This document shows positions 25,847 through 34,153 of a DNA stretch of 64,000 nucleotides, piece after piece. A program made the translations under genes and the position numbers. The notes below the pieces were generated by a model that was given only the letters and a program-made list of their open reading frames with translations, had not been told where the DNA came from and ran no database searches. Origin of the DNA: an uncultured Allobosea sp. Its GTDB lineage: Bacteria; Pseudomonadota; Alphaproteobacteria; Rhizobiales; Beijerinckiaceae. Each line of letters opens with the position of its first letter. Positions within the stretch are counted from its first letter, which is position 1. The stretch spans positions 123,927-187,926 of the forward strand of contig NZ_CAMFJF010000004.1 in NCBI RefSeq assembly GCF_945956895.1, written 5' to 3'.

Positions 25847-27436
25847 ATGTTCAGATTGTCAACTCTGCTTCTCGCCGGCGCCGCGGCCGCGACCTTCGCG
25901 GCCGCGCCCGCTATCGCCCAGCAGAAGGCGCCACTCTCGATCCTGCGCGTCATCGATGCCGACAACTACGACCCGATCCGGACCACCGCGACCGCGGCCG
26001 CCGAGGTCATGTACATGCTGGCCGACACGCTGGTGACGGTCGATTTCGACATGAAGACGATCAAGCCCGGCCTCGCCGAGAGCTGGACGATCTCGCCGGA
26101 TGGGACGACCTACAGCTTCAAGATCCGCAAGGATGTGAAGTTCTGCGACGGCCGTCCGATGACGATCGACGACGTCGTCTACTCGCTGAAGCGCTGGACC
26201 GACCCGGCCAACAAGTCGCCGGTCTCCTTCCGCGGCGGCCCGGTCAAGGACATCCGCGCCGACGGCGATTCCACGCTGATCTACGAGCTGAAGGAACCCT
26301 ATAGCGACCTGATGTTCCAGCTCGCTCTGTCCTTCGCCTCGGTGGTCGACAAGGCGACCGTCGAGAAGCTCGGGCCGAATTTCGGCGTTCAGGGCTTCAA
26401 CGGCACCGGCCCGTATTGCTGGTCGAAATGGACCCCGCGCCAGGAGCTCGTGCTCAAGAAGAACCCGCATTACAGCTGGGGTCCGCCGATCTACAAGGAC
26501 CCGAAGCCGCAGATCGACGAGATCGTCTGGAAGATCATTCCAGAGACGAACACGCTGATGGCGGCGATCCAGGCCAAGCAGGCCGACGTGACCTATTACA
26601 TGCCCTATATCGCGCTCGACACCATGCAGCGCATCCCCGGCATGACGGTGCAGCGGCAAGAGAACTACATCTACGACGTCTTCATGGGCTTCAAGGTCGA
26701 CAAGCCTGTGTCGAATGACAAGGCGATCCGGCAGGCCGCGAACATGGCGACCAACAAGGAGGCGATCGCCAAGGCAATCTTCTTCGGCAAGGGGCAGACC
26801 CTGCCCTCGCTGCTCAATCCGGCAGTGGTCGATTACGACAAGTCCTCGGCCGACAAGATGCCGAAATATGACCCGGCCGGTGCTGCCAAGCTGCTCGATG
26901 AAGCCGGCTGGAAGCCGGGCGCCGACGGCATCCGCGAGAAGGATGGCCAGAAGGCGAGCTTCACCGTCTACGGCATCCGCAACAGCGACAACCCGCGCAT
27001 CTCGGAGGCCATGCAGGCGGATCTGCGCAAGGTCGGCATCGACATGAAGATCCAGCTCTGGGACGCGACCGTCGCCTGGGGCAAGCTGGCGACGCAGGAA
27101 TTCGACGCCTTCCTGATGTCCTATCCTTACGTGACCGCGACGGAGGCAATGAGCCTCTACTTCCGCAGCCAGCAGGCTCCGACCCCGAACCGGATGAACT
27201 GGAAGAACCCCAAGACGGACGAGTTGCTCAAGGCCGCATCGATGGCCACAGATGCAGACAAGCGCAAGCAAGTGCTGGCCGAGGTCCAGACCCAGCTCAC
27301 CGAGGCGAATGTCTGGGTGCCGCTGGTCTCGCAACCGCTTTGGGTTGTCGCGACCGACCGGGTCGAAGGCGCGCGCGCTCACGGTCTGTACGGAGCGGGC
27401 CTCTACAAGGGGCTCGACCTCAAGCTGAAGCGCTGA
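25847..27436 (+). CDS. ABC transporter substrate-binding protein (SBP_bac_5 family)
   Basis: A 529-residue periplasmic protein from the ATG at 25847, preceded by AAAGGGGACT. Residues 1-24 are a signal peptide (RLSTLLLAGAAAATFAAAPAIAQ). The mature part is a class II (cluster C) binding protein: LAESWTISPDGTTYSFKIRK, DVKFCDGRPMTIDDVVYSLK, GTGPYCWSKWTPRQELVLKK and DEAGWKPGADGI. It captures peptide-like or other organic ligands for the DppBC-type permease. It is last in the operon; a strong terminator follows 8 bp after the stop. Confidence 0.94.
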   Translation: MFRLSTLLLAGAAAATFAAAPAIAQQKAPLSILRVIDADNYDPIRTTATAAAEVMYMLADTLVTVDFDMKTIKPGLAESWTISPDGTTYSFKIRKDVKFCDGRPMTIDDVVYSLKRWTDPANKSPVSFRGGPVKDIRADGDSTLIYELKEPYSDLMFQLALSFASVVDKATVEKLGPNFGVQGFNGTGPYCWSKWTPRQELVLKKNPHYSWGPPIYKDPKPQIDEIVWKIIPETNTLMAAIQAKQADVTYYMPYIALDTMQRIPGMTVQRQENYIYDVFMGFKVDKPVSNDKAIRQAANMATNKEAIAKAIFFGKGQTLPSLLNPAVVDYDKSSADKMPKYDPAGAAKLLDEAGWKPGADGIREKDGQKASFTVYGIRNSDNPRISEAMQADLRKVGIDMKIQLWDATVAWGKLATQEFDAFLMSYPYVTATEAMSLYFRSQQAPTPNRMNWKNPKTDELLKAASMATDADKRKQVLAEVQTQLTEANVWVPLVSQPLWVVATDRVEGARAHGLYGAGLYKGLDLKLKR

Positions 27437-27444
27437 GCTTCTCC

Positions 27445-27479
27445 AGTGCCGCGTGGCCTCAAGCCACGCGGCACTTTTT
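27445..27479 (+). terminator. Rho-independent terminator of the amidohydrolase-dpp operon
   Basis: AGTGCCGCGTGGC and GCCACGCGGCACT form a perfect 13-bp stem around a CTCAA loop, followed directly by TTTTTCT. It lies 8 bp after the binding-protein stop codon. Confidence 0.93.
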
Positions 27480-27524
27480 CTATGTCTGATTGCTCCAGCC
27501 TGGTGACTTTTCTCGGAACCACGG

Positions 27525-27620
27525 CGTCATCCCGGACAAGCTGCGAAGCGGCGTCGATCCGGGATCCATCGTAGAGCCCCGGAGCCCTCCGATGGATCCC
27601 GGGACAGGCCCGGGATGACG
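27525..27620. repeat. Palindromic intergenic repeat, family R1
   Basis: Begins CGTCATCCCGGACAAGCTGC and ends CAGGCCCGGGATGACG, with inner GGGATCCATCG / CGATGGATCCC arms. It lies between the operon terminator and the next amidohydrolase gene. Confidence 0.85.
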
Positions 27621-27664
27621 CCGTGGTTCCGAGAAAGACCACCAAGAAGGAGGAAACAAAGATC

Positions 27665-29098
27665 ATGACGATCACGGTCATCAAGAATGCCGAAGTCGTT
27701 GTCGCCTGGGATGCGGAAGCCTCCCGGCATGTCTATCTGCACGGAGCCGATGTCGCCTTCGAGGACGGCACGCTGCGCCATGTCGGGCCGCGCTACGAAG
27801 GCCAGGCCGACGAGACCGTCGACGGCAGCGGGCGCATGGTCATGCCGGGCCTCGTCAACATCCATTCGCATCCCTCGAGCGAGCCGCTGAACAAGGGCTT
27901 CCTCGACGAGCTGGGCTCGCCCGCGCTCTACAATTCCTCGCTTTACGAGTTCATGCCGATCCTGCGCGCCGATGCCGAGGCGGTGCCGGATTGCGTGCAG
28001 GTCGCCTATTCCGAGCTGCTGCTCTCCGGCGTCACCACGTTGGCCGATCTCTCGGTCGCCCATCCCGGCTGGATCGATCTCGCCGCCAATAGCGGCCTGC
28101 GCGTCTGCGTCTCGCCGATGTTCCGTTCGGCCCGCTGGTACACGAAGAACGGCCATGTCGTTGAATACGAGTGGGACGAGAAGGCCGGCGCCGCTGCCAT
28201 GGAGACCGCCTTCGACGTCATCGAGCAGGCGCAGAAACACCCGTCCGGCCGGCTCTTCGGCATGGTCTGCCCGGCCCAGATCGATACCTGCAGCGAGGGC
28301 CTGATCAAGGACAGCCATGCCGAAGCGAAGCGTCGCGGCCTGCCCTGGCAGATCCATGCCGCCCAGTCGACGGTCGAGTTCCACGAGATCACCCGCCGCC
28401 ATGGCGTGACGCCGATCCAGTGGCTGGAGAAGCTCGGCGTGCTCGGCTCGACCAGCATCGTCGGCCACGGCATCTTCCTCGACGACTACCCGCGCGTCGG
28501 CTGGCACAGCCGCCGCGATCTCGCGCTGCTGGCCGAGACCGACACGATGGTCGCCCATTGCCCGACGGTCTTCATGCGCCGCGGCATCGCGCTCGACGAT
28601 TTCGGCCGCTATCGCCGCGCCGGTGTCCGCATCGGCATGGGCACCGACACCTATCCGCACAACATGCTCGAGGAGATGCGCCATGTCGGCTATGTCGCCC
28701 GCATGATGGCGGAGAACCCGCGCACGCTGACCACGACCGATATCTTCGAGGCCGCGACCACGGCGGGCGCCGCTGCGCTCGGCCGCAACGACATCGGCCG
28801 GCTGGAAGCGGGCTGCAAGGCCGACCTCGTGATGGTCGACCTCACGCATCCGATGATGCAGCCGCGCCGCGATCCCGTACGCAGCATGGTCTATGCCGCG
28901 GCCGAGCGCGCCGTCGACCGCGTCTATGTCGACGGCAGGCTCGTCGTCCGCGACGGCACCGTCCTGACCATGGACTATCCGGCTGCCGCGCTGCGCCTCC
29001 ATGAGGGCCAGAAGCGGACGGAAGCCGCCGCGCCCGGCAATGACTGGGTCAAGCGTCCGGTGACGGATTACTCCCCGCTGACCTTCCCGGTGAAGTAA
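27665..29098 (+). CDS. Amidohydrolase family protein (cytosine deaminase / TRZ-ATZ-like)
   Basis: A 477-residue hydrolase from the ATG at 27665, with a near-consensus AAGGAGG ribosome site 11 bp upstream. Metal ligands are visible as NIHSHPSS (HxH), WQIHAAQSTVEFHE, GHGIFLDD and the C-terminal GMGTDTYPHNMLEE. The C-terminal RNDIGRLEAGCKADLVMVDL is typical of the ATZ/TRZ-type deaminase and chlorohydrolase group. The reaction is hydrolytic deamination or dechlorination of an unknown substrate. It sits just after the dpp-type operon but is cut off by its terminator, so it is probably a separate unit with a related job. Confidence 0.9.
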   Translation: MTITVIKNAEVVVAWDAEASRHVYLHGADVAFEDGTLRHVGPRYEGQADETVDGSGRMVMPGLVNIHSHPSSEPLNKGFLDELGSPALYNSSLYEFMPILRADAEAVPDCVQVAYSELLLSGVTTLADLSVAHPGWIDLAANSGLRVCVSPMFRSARWYTKNGHVVEYEWDEKAGAAAMETAFDVIEQAQKHPSGRLFGMVCPAQIDTCSEGLIKDSHAEAKRRGLPWQIHAAQSTVEFHEITRRHGVTPIQWLEKLGVLGSTSIVGHGIFLDDYPRVGWHSRRDLALLAETDTMVAHCPTVFMRRGIALDDFGRYRRAGVRIGMGTDTYPHNMLEEMRHVGYVARMMAENPRTLTTTDIFEAATTAGAAALGRNDIGRLEAGCKADLVMVDLTHPMMQPRRDPVRSMVYAAAERAVDRVYVDGRLVVRDGTVLTMDYPAAALRLHEGQKRTEAAAPGNDWVKRPVTDYSPLTFPVK

Positions 29099-29111
29099 GC
29101 GGAGCCTCCGC

Positions 29112-29257
29112 CGTCATGCTCGGGCTTGACCCGAGCATCTCATCAAGGAGAAGCTGCTCCAGTTCGTCATGCTCGCCCTTGTGGCGAGCATCCACGTCTT
29201 GAACACCGCATGGCGTTGCTGAAGACGTGGATGGTCGGGACAAGCCCGACCATGACG
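29112..29257. repeat. Composite palindromic repeat, family R1
   Basis: Two palindromic units in tandem: CGTCATGCTCGGGCTTGACC...GAGCATCTC, then a stem with GAGCATCCACGTCTT / AAGACGTGGATGGTC, ending GACCATGACG. It fills most of the 318-bp gap 29099-29416, where I see no gene; the rest has short repeat-like fragments only. Confidence 0.75.
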
Positions 29258-29416
29258 GCATATGTCGTGTTCATGGATTTCTCGCCGCTTCGCGAAGGCC
29301 CGGAATGACGCCGAGATTCGAGAACGATCCGCGCCCAGAGCCCATTGCTGCATCGTGAGCCCCCTGCGTCACGCCGCCCGCTTTCGGACGGCGCGATCCG
29401 GCGCTAGGTTGTGCCC

Positions 29417-29593
29417 ATGTCGCAGGCAGATGAGACAACGCAGACGGAGGCCGGCTCTTCGAGTCGGCTGGGCCTCATGCTGATCGGCGGAGGCTTCTTC
29501 GCCCTGTTCCTCACCGGCCTGCTGCTCTGGTGGCGCGAAGGCGACCGGCTCTTCACCGACGGTCTGATCGCCGCCATCGTCGCATGCTTCTAG
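29417..29593 (+). CDS. Small membrane protein upstream of sco
   Basis: A 58-residue protein from the ATG at 29417 (GTG at 29411 is possible). After a polar N-terminus (MSQADETTQTEAG) it has one strong membrane span (LGLMLIGGGFFALFLTGLLL) and a second shorter hydrophobic end (DGLIAAIVACF). I do not recognise a named family. It is 31 bp upstream of the SCO gene on the same strand, so it may belong to the same respiratory-chain assembly unit, but this is contextual. Confidence 0.6.
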   Translation: MSQADETTQTEAGSSSRLGLMLIGGGFFALFLTGLLLWWREGDRLFTDGLIAAIVACF

Positions 29594-29624
29594 CGGCTGC
29601 TGCCGCCTGCCCGGGAATGCCTCC

Positions 29625-30221
29625 GTGAACCGCCGTCTCATCCTGCCCCTCGTCGTCTTCCTGGCCGGCGCGCTCGCGCTCGCTGCGGCTGCGATCCTGA
29701 CCTTCTCGCCCGGCCGCCAGAGCGGCGGCAGCGGCACGGCGAGCGTCGGCGGCCCCTTCACGCTGACGACGCAGGAGGGCAAGCCGCTCTCCGACACCGA
29801 TCTGAAGGGCTCGCCCTTCCTGGTCTTCTTCGGCTTCACCCATTGTCCGGACATCTGCCCGACCAAGCTCTTCGAGATCTCGGAGGCGTTGCGCGCGGCT
29901 GGCGACGGCGCCAAGGCGAAGAGCCTCAAGGCTCTGTTCATCACGGTCGATCCCGAGCGCGATACGCCGGACGCGATGAAGAGCTATCTCGGCTCCTTCG
30001 ATCCGCGCATCGTCGGCCTGAGCGGCGACCGGCCCGCCATCGACGCCGTCATCAAGGCCTATCGCGCCTATGCCAAGAAGGTGCCGTTGAAGGACGGCGA
30101 CTACACCATGGACCATACGGCCCTGGTCTATCTGATGGGCAAGGACGGGAATTTCGTCGGCGCCTTCAATATCGAGCAGTCTCCGGCGCAGGCGGCAGCG
30201 GAATGGCTGCGTCACTCGTAA
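29625..30221 (+). CDS. SCO family protein (SCO1/SenC/PrrC)
   Basis: A 198-residue protein starting at a GTG at 29625. Residues ~4-27 form a signal anchor (LILPLVVFLAGALALAAAAI). The thioredoxin-like domain keeps the copper/redox ligands: CPDIC within FGFTHCPDICPTKLFE, and the distal histidine in YTMDHTALVYLM. SCO proteins deliver copper to, or reduce, the CuA site of cytochrome c oxidase on the periplasmic face. Its last 56 bp overlap the end of the convergent glycosyltransferase gene. Confidence 0.93.
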   Translation: MNRRLILPLVVFLAGALALAAAAILTFSPGRQSGGSGTASVGGPFTLTTQEGKPLSDTDLKGSPFLVFFGFTHCPDICPTKLFEISEALRAAGDGAKAKSLKALFITVDPERDTPDAMKSYLGSFDPRIVGLSGDRPAIDAVIKAYRAYAKKVPLKDGDYTMDHTALVYLMGKDGNFVGAFNIEQSPAQAAAEWLRHS

Positions 30222-32136
30222 CCGGCTGAACAGGCGCGCGCCGGCGCGCCAGTCCATGCTCGGTCTTGTTCCAGACGAAGCGGCGGTTGAAGTAGTCGTA
30301 GAGCGCCATCCAGGCGGCCACCGAGACCAGCGCGTAATAGAGCGGCAACAGCGGCACGAGCAGCAGCAGGCCCGGCGAGCCCCGGCGCAGCGCGCCGACG
30401 ATCGGCGGCACGAACAGCGCGACGCTGCCGAGCATCCAGACCCCGAGCGCGATGATCGAGGTCAGGGTTGCGGCGGTGCCGACCGGCGCGAAGAGCGAGC
30501 CGTCCCAACAGGCGATCAGGGCGGCGATGGCGAAGGCGGGATAGCCGAGCGCCGTCGCGACAGTGCCGAAAACCAGCGAGAGGAAGGCGAGGGTCGCGGC
30601 AAGGCCGGCCTCGCGCAGCAGCCGCAGGGGCGCGCGCGAATGCGTTACCAGCGTCTGGATATAGCCCTTGATCCAGCGCGAGCGCTGCTTCAGCCAGGCT
30701 GGGACGGTAACCGGCGCTTCTTCGTGGGTGTTCGAGGGCAGGTCGCCGATGCGATAGCCGGCACGTACCAGCCTGAAGCCGAGATCGGCATCCTCCGTCA
30801 CGTTCCAGGCGTCCCAACCGCCCACAGTGCGTAGCGCCTCGGTCCGGAAATGGTTCGAGGTCCCGCCCAGCATGATCGGCAGCTGGAATTGCAGCAGGCC
30901 GGGATTCAGCACTTCGAACAGCCCGGCATATTCGAGTGCGAACAGGCCGGGCAGCACACCCTCCTCGGCATGGTCGATCATGAGCCGCGCCTGCAGGCAG
31001 CCGAGATCCTTCGGGCCGCCGAGGAAGCGCGCCGCCGCCATCCGCAATTGCTGCGGGTCGGGAATGTCTTCAGCATCGAAGATGGTGAAGAGCGAGCCGC
31101 GCGCTTCGAGCAGCGCGAGGTTGAGTGCGCGTGGCTTGGTGCGCGGAACGCCGGGTGGGACGACGGTCACGGAGAAATGCGGCGGCAGCGCCATTTGCGC
31201 CAACGCGTTGCGCATGCCGGTGTCGTCGGCCTCGATCAGCAGGCGAATATCGAGCTTGGCTGCGGGATAGTCGAGCGCGCCGAGCGCATCCGTCAATTGC
31301 CGGAGCACGGCAAGCTCCCGATAGAGCGGCACCGCGACGGTGTAGACGGGCAGGCGGGCATCGTCGATCCGCCAGCGATGGCTGCGCCAGAGATCGGGAG
31401 CCGAACGCTCGATCGACGCCGCCAGCCGCAGCAGGATCAGGCCGAGGAAGAGCGGGCCGAGCAGGAGTGAAAGCCCGAAGAAGGTCTCAAACGGTGCGAA
31501 GACGCCGCCGAGTGCGGCGGCAGTTGCCCCGCCCCCTGCAGCGATGATCTGGCCACGACTGGCGCCGGTGCGGGCGCTGTCGCGTGCGAGCCCGACAGGG
31601 TCGAGCCCGGCTGCCTGCTCCGCCAGGGTTTCGGCATTGCTCTGGCGCAAGGCGGCGGCGAAGCGGCGCGGGGTCGTCACCGCGATATCGTCGCGGTTGC
31701 GCGGCCCGGCTTCCAGCATCCGCCGCAGCGCCGGTCCCTCGGGCGCGAGGATGAAGCGGAAGCGCCTGTCGTCGACGGTCGGCGCGATGCCCTGGCGCAG
31801 GATCGCATCATGGCCGCCGCCCGGCCGCAGAGGCGGTGGCTGCGGCACGAAGGCGAGCCCCATCTCGGCGGCAAGCGCGCGGCAGAAGCCGGCCTCGTCG
31901 ATCAGGCCGAGCGCGATCGCCTCGCGGACCGGCTCGGTACGGTTGCGCCGGGATCTCTCGGCCGCGCGGGCGAGAAGGGAGGGCGCCAGGCCGTGCCGCG
32001 TCAGGAAGGCGAGTTCGATCGGCAGGCCTGCCGAGGCAGGCCCGGACACATCCGGACTGTCGTCGTTACCGCTGCCCCCCACTGGCCCCGGTCCCGCCCC
32101 ACGCAACGATGCCCGGTGCGGAGGCACCGGCAACAA
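30166..32136 (-). CDS. Membrane glycosyltransferase family 2 with N-terminal GspE/MshE-like domain
   Basis: Up to 656 residues; the first start in frame is a TTG at 32136, with GTGs at 32127, 32082 and 32049 as alternatives, so the N-terminus is uncertain. Residues ~40-190 resemble the MshEN/T2SSE N-terminal domain (AIALGLIDEAGFCRALAAEM). A pair of membrane segments follows near 220-245. The GT-A domain has VYTVAVPLYRE, FDAEDIPDP (D-x-D type), VTEDADLGFRLV and the QRSRWIKGYIQT (QxxRW) processivity motif, then several C-terminal membrane spans. It likely polymerises an exported polysaccharide. Same strand as trpB, 70 bp downstream. Confidence 0.85.
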   Translation of the reverse strand: MLPVPPHRASLRGAGPGPVGGSGNDDSPDVSGPASAGLPIELAFLTRHGLAPSLLARAAERSRRNRTEPVREAIALGLIDEAGFCRALAAEMGLAFVPQPPPLRPGGGHDAILRQGIAPTVDDRRFRFILAPEGPALRRMLEAGPRNRDDIAVTTPRRFAAALRQSNAETLAEQAAGLDPVGLARDSARTGASRGQIIAAGGGATAAALGGVFAPFETFFGLSLLLGPLFLGLILLRLAASIERSAPDLWRSHRWRIDDARLPVYTVAVPLYRELAVLRQLTDALGALDYPAAKLDIRLLIEADDTGMRNALAQMALPPHFSVTVVPPGVPRTKPRALNLALLEARGSLFTIFDAEDIPDPQQLRMAAARFLGGPKDLGCLQARLMIDHAEEGVLPGLFALEYAGLFEVLNPGLLQFQLPIMLGGTSNHFRTEALRTVGGWDAWNVTEDADLGFRLVRAGYRIGDLPSNTHEEAPVTVPAWLKQRSRWIKGYIQTLVTHSRAPLRLLREAGLAATLAFLSLVFGTVATALGYPAFAIAALIACWDGSLFAPVGTAATLTSIIALGVWMLGSVALFVPPIVGALRRGSPGLLLLVPLLPLYYALVSVAAWMALYDYFNRRFVWNKTEHGLARRRAPVQPVTSDAAIPLPPAPETARY

Positions 32137-32205
32137 CCCATGGTTGCTGTTGACGCTACGGAAGTCGAGGGGCCGCGCCTAGAACTTTGGACGAGGCCGG
32201 CGGCG

Positions 32206-33423
32206 TCAGCGCGCCGCCAGGATCTCCGCGACCTGCGGGATGTCCTTGTCGCCGCGGCCGGAGAGATTGACCACCATCAGATGGTCCTTCGGCTTCTGCG
32301 GGGCGAGCTCGGCGACGCGGGCGAGCGCATGCGCGGACTCCAGCGCTGGAATAATACCTTCCAACCTTGAGATGAGCTGGAACGCCTCCAGCGCCTCCTC
32401 GTCCGTGGCGGAGAGATAGGTCGCCCGGCCGACATCGTGCAGCCAGGAATGCTCCGGGCCGATGCCGGGATAGTCGAGCCCGGCCGAGATCGAATGGGCA
32501 TCCTTGATCTGCCCGTCATCGTCCATCAGCAGGAAGGTGCGGTTGCCGTGCAGCACGCCGGGGCGCCCGCCCGTGAGCGATGCCGCATGCAGCCCGCTCG
32601 GAATGCCGTGGCCGGCCGCCTCTACGCCGTAAATCTCGACGGACGGATCGTCGAGGAAGGGGTGGAACAGGCCCATGGCGTTCGAGCCGCCGCCGATGCA
32701 GGCGATCAGCGAATCCGGCAGGCGGCCCTCGGCCTCCTGCATCTGCTCGCGCGTCTCCTTGCCGATGATCGACTGGAAATCGCGCACCATCGCCGGATAG
32801 GGATGCGGGCCCGCAACCGTGCCGATGCAGTAGAAGGTCGTCGCGACATTGGTCACCCAGTCGCGCAGCGCCTCGTTCATCGCGTCCTTCAGCGTCTTGG
32901 TGCCGGATTCGACCGGCACGACCTTGGCGCCGAGCATCTGCATGCGGAAGACGTTCGGGGCCTGCCGGGCGACGTCGACCGCGCCCATATAGACGATGCA
33001 TTCCAGGCCGTAGCGGGCGCAGAGCGTCGCGGTCGCGACACCGTGCTGACCGGCGCCGGTCTCGGCGATGATGCGCCTCTTGCCCATGCGCCGCGCCAGC
33101 AGAATCTGGCCGAGCACATTGTTCACCTTGTGGGAGCCGGTGTGGTTCAGCTCCTCGCGCTTCAGATAGATCTTGGCGCCGTTGAAATGCTCGGTCAGAC
33201 GCTCGGCGAGATAGAGCGGCGAGGGCCGGCCGACATAGTGCTTCAGCCCGCTGGTCATTTCGGCGTGATAGGCCGGGTCGGCCTTGGCGGCTTTGTAGGC
33301 CTCTTCCAGCTCGAGGATCAGCGGCATCAGCGTCTCGGCGACGAAGCGGCCGCCGAACAGGCCGAAGCGGCCGTTCTCGTCGGGGCCGTTGCGATAGCTG
33401 TTCGGGGTCGAGGGGGCGTTCAT
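32206..33423 (-). CDS. trpB: Tryptophan synthase beta subunit
   Basis: A 405-residue PLP enzyme. The PLP lysine lies in [12 protein letters not shown], and other landmarks are [20 protein letters not shown], the phosphate-binding [10 protein letters not shown] and [15 protein letters not shown]. TrpB joins indole and serine to form tryptophan. It overlaps trpF by 4 nt (ATGA), indicating translational coupling. trpA, normally next in alphaproteobacterial trpFBA operons, is not downstream; a glycosyltransferase gene is found there. Confidence 0.98.
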   Translation of the reverse strand: MNAPSTPNSYRNGPDENGRFGLFGGRFVAETLMPLILELEEAYKAAKADPAYHAEMTSGLKHYVGRPSPLYLAERLTEHFNGAKIYLKREELNHTGSHKVNNVLGQILLARRMGKRRIIAETGAGQHGVATATLCARYGLECIVYMGAVDVARQAPNVFRMQMLGAKVVPVESGTKTLKDAMNEALRDWVTNVATTFYCIGTVAGPHPYPAMVRDFQSIIGKETREQMQEAEGRLPDSLIACIGGGSNAMGLFHPFLDDPSVEIYGVEAAGHGIPSGLHAASLTGGRPGVLHGNRTFLLMDDDGQIKDAHSISAGLDYPGIGPEHSWLHDVGRATYLSATDEEALEAFQLISRLEGIIPALESAHALARVAELAPQKPKDHLMVVNLSGRGDKDIPQVAEILAAR

Positions 33424-34103
33424 GCCGTCAAACCTTCTTGCAGTGCCGCCCCGGCCTTGCGGGCCGATGCGATGAATTTCGCGATCCGCGCGGGATCCTT
33501 GATCCCCGGCGCGCTTTCGACGCCCGAGGAGACATCGACGCCCGCCGGCCGCGTGATGCCGATGGCCTCGGCAACATTCGCCGGATCGAGCCCGCCCGAT
33601 AGCATGAAGCGCTGCGAAGGGTCGAGACTGGCGAGCAGGCCCCAGTCGAAGGGTCTGCCATGCCCGCCGGGGAAGGCCGCATCCTTCGGCGGCTTGGCAT
33701 CGAGCAGGATGAGATCGGCGGCATCGCGATAGCCCGCGACGGCTCTGAGGTCTTCCGCCGTCGCGATACCGAGCGCCTTCATCACCGGCCGGGCGACGGC
33801 GCGGCGCAGCGCTGCGGTCTGTTCCGGTGTCTCGCGGCCATGGAACTGGAACCAGTCGGGGTTCAGCGCTTCCGCGAGCTCCGCCGCCTCCGGCTCGCTC
33901 CAGTCGACGACGAGCGCGACGATCTCCGTCTTGCCGCGCGCGATCGCCGCCAATTCCCTGGCGCGCTCCAGCGTCACGTAGCGCGGGCTCTTCGGGTGGA
34001 AATTGAGTCCGATCATGTCGGCCCCGGCCGCAAGCGCGGCCTCCAGCGTCTCAGGCGTCGAGAGACCGCAGATCTTGATCAGGAAGGGCGAACCGATGGA
34101 CAT
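33420..34103 (-). CDS. trpF: Phosphoribosylanthranilate isomerase
   Basis: About 227 residues from the ATG at 34103 ([20 protein letters not shown]); the ORF-track extension of 12 residues is not needed. TrpF landmarks are [11 protein letters not shown] (catalytic Cys), [38 protein letters not shown] (catalytic Asp) and [14 protein letters not shown]. It isomerises N-(5'-phosphoribosyl)anthranilate to the ribulose form. It is first in the trpF-trpB pair. The divergent TAXI-like gene starts 50 bp away. Confidence 0.97.
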   Translation of the reverse strand: MSIGSPFLIKICGLSTPETLEAALAAGADMIGLNFHPKSPRYVTLERARELAAIARGKTEIVALVVDWSEPEAAELAEALNPDWFQFHGRETPEQTAALRRAVARPVMKALGIATAEDLRAVAGYRDAADLILLDAKPPKDAAFPGGHGRPFDWGLLASLDPSQRFMLSGGLDPANVAEAIGITRPAGVDVSSGVESAPGIKDPARIAKFIASARKAGAALQEGLTA

Positions 34104-34153
34104 GGCCCGGCGTTTAGCACGGTCCGTTCGCGGGCGCATGCCGTACTTGCGAC

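Noticed and set aside
25859-27382. 507-residue minus-strand ORF opposite the peptide-binding protein
   Set aside because: It lies wholly inside a clear SBP_bac_5 gene and shows no family motifs of its own.
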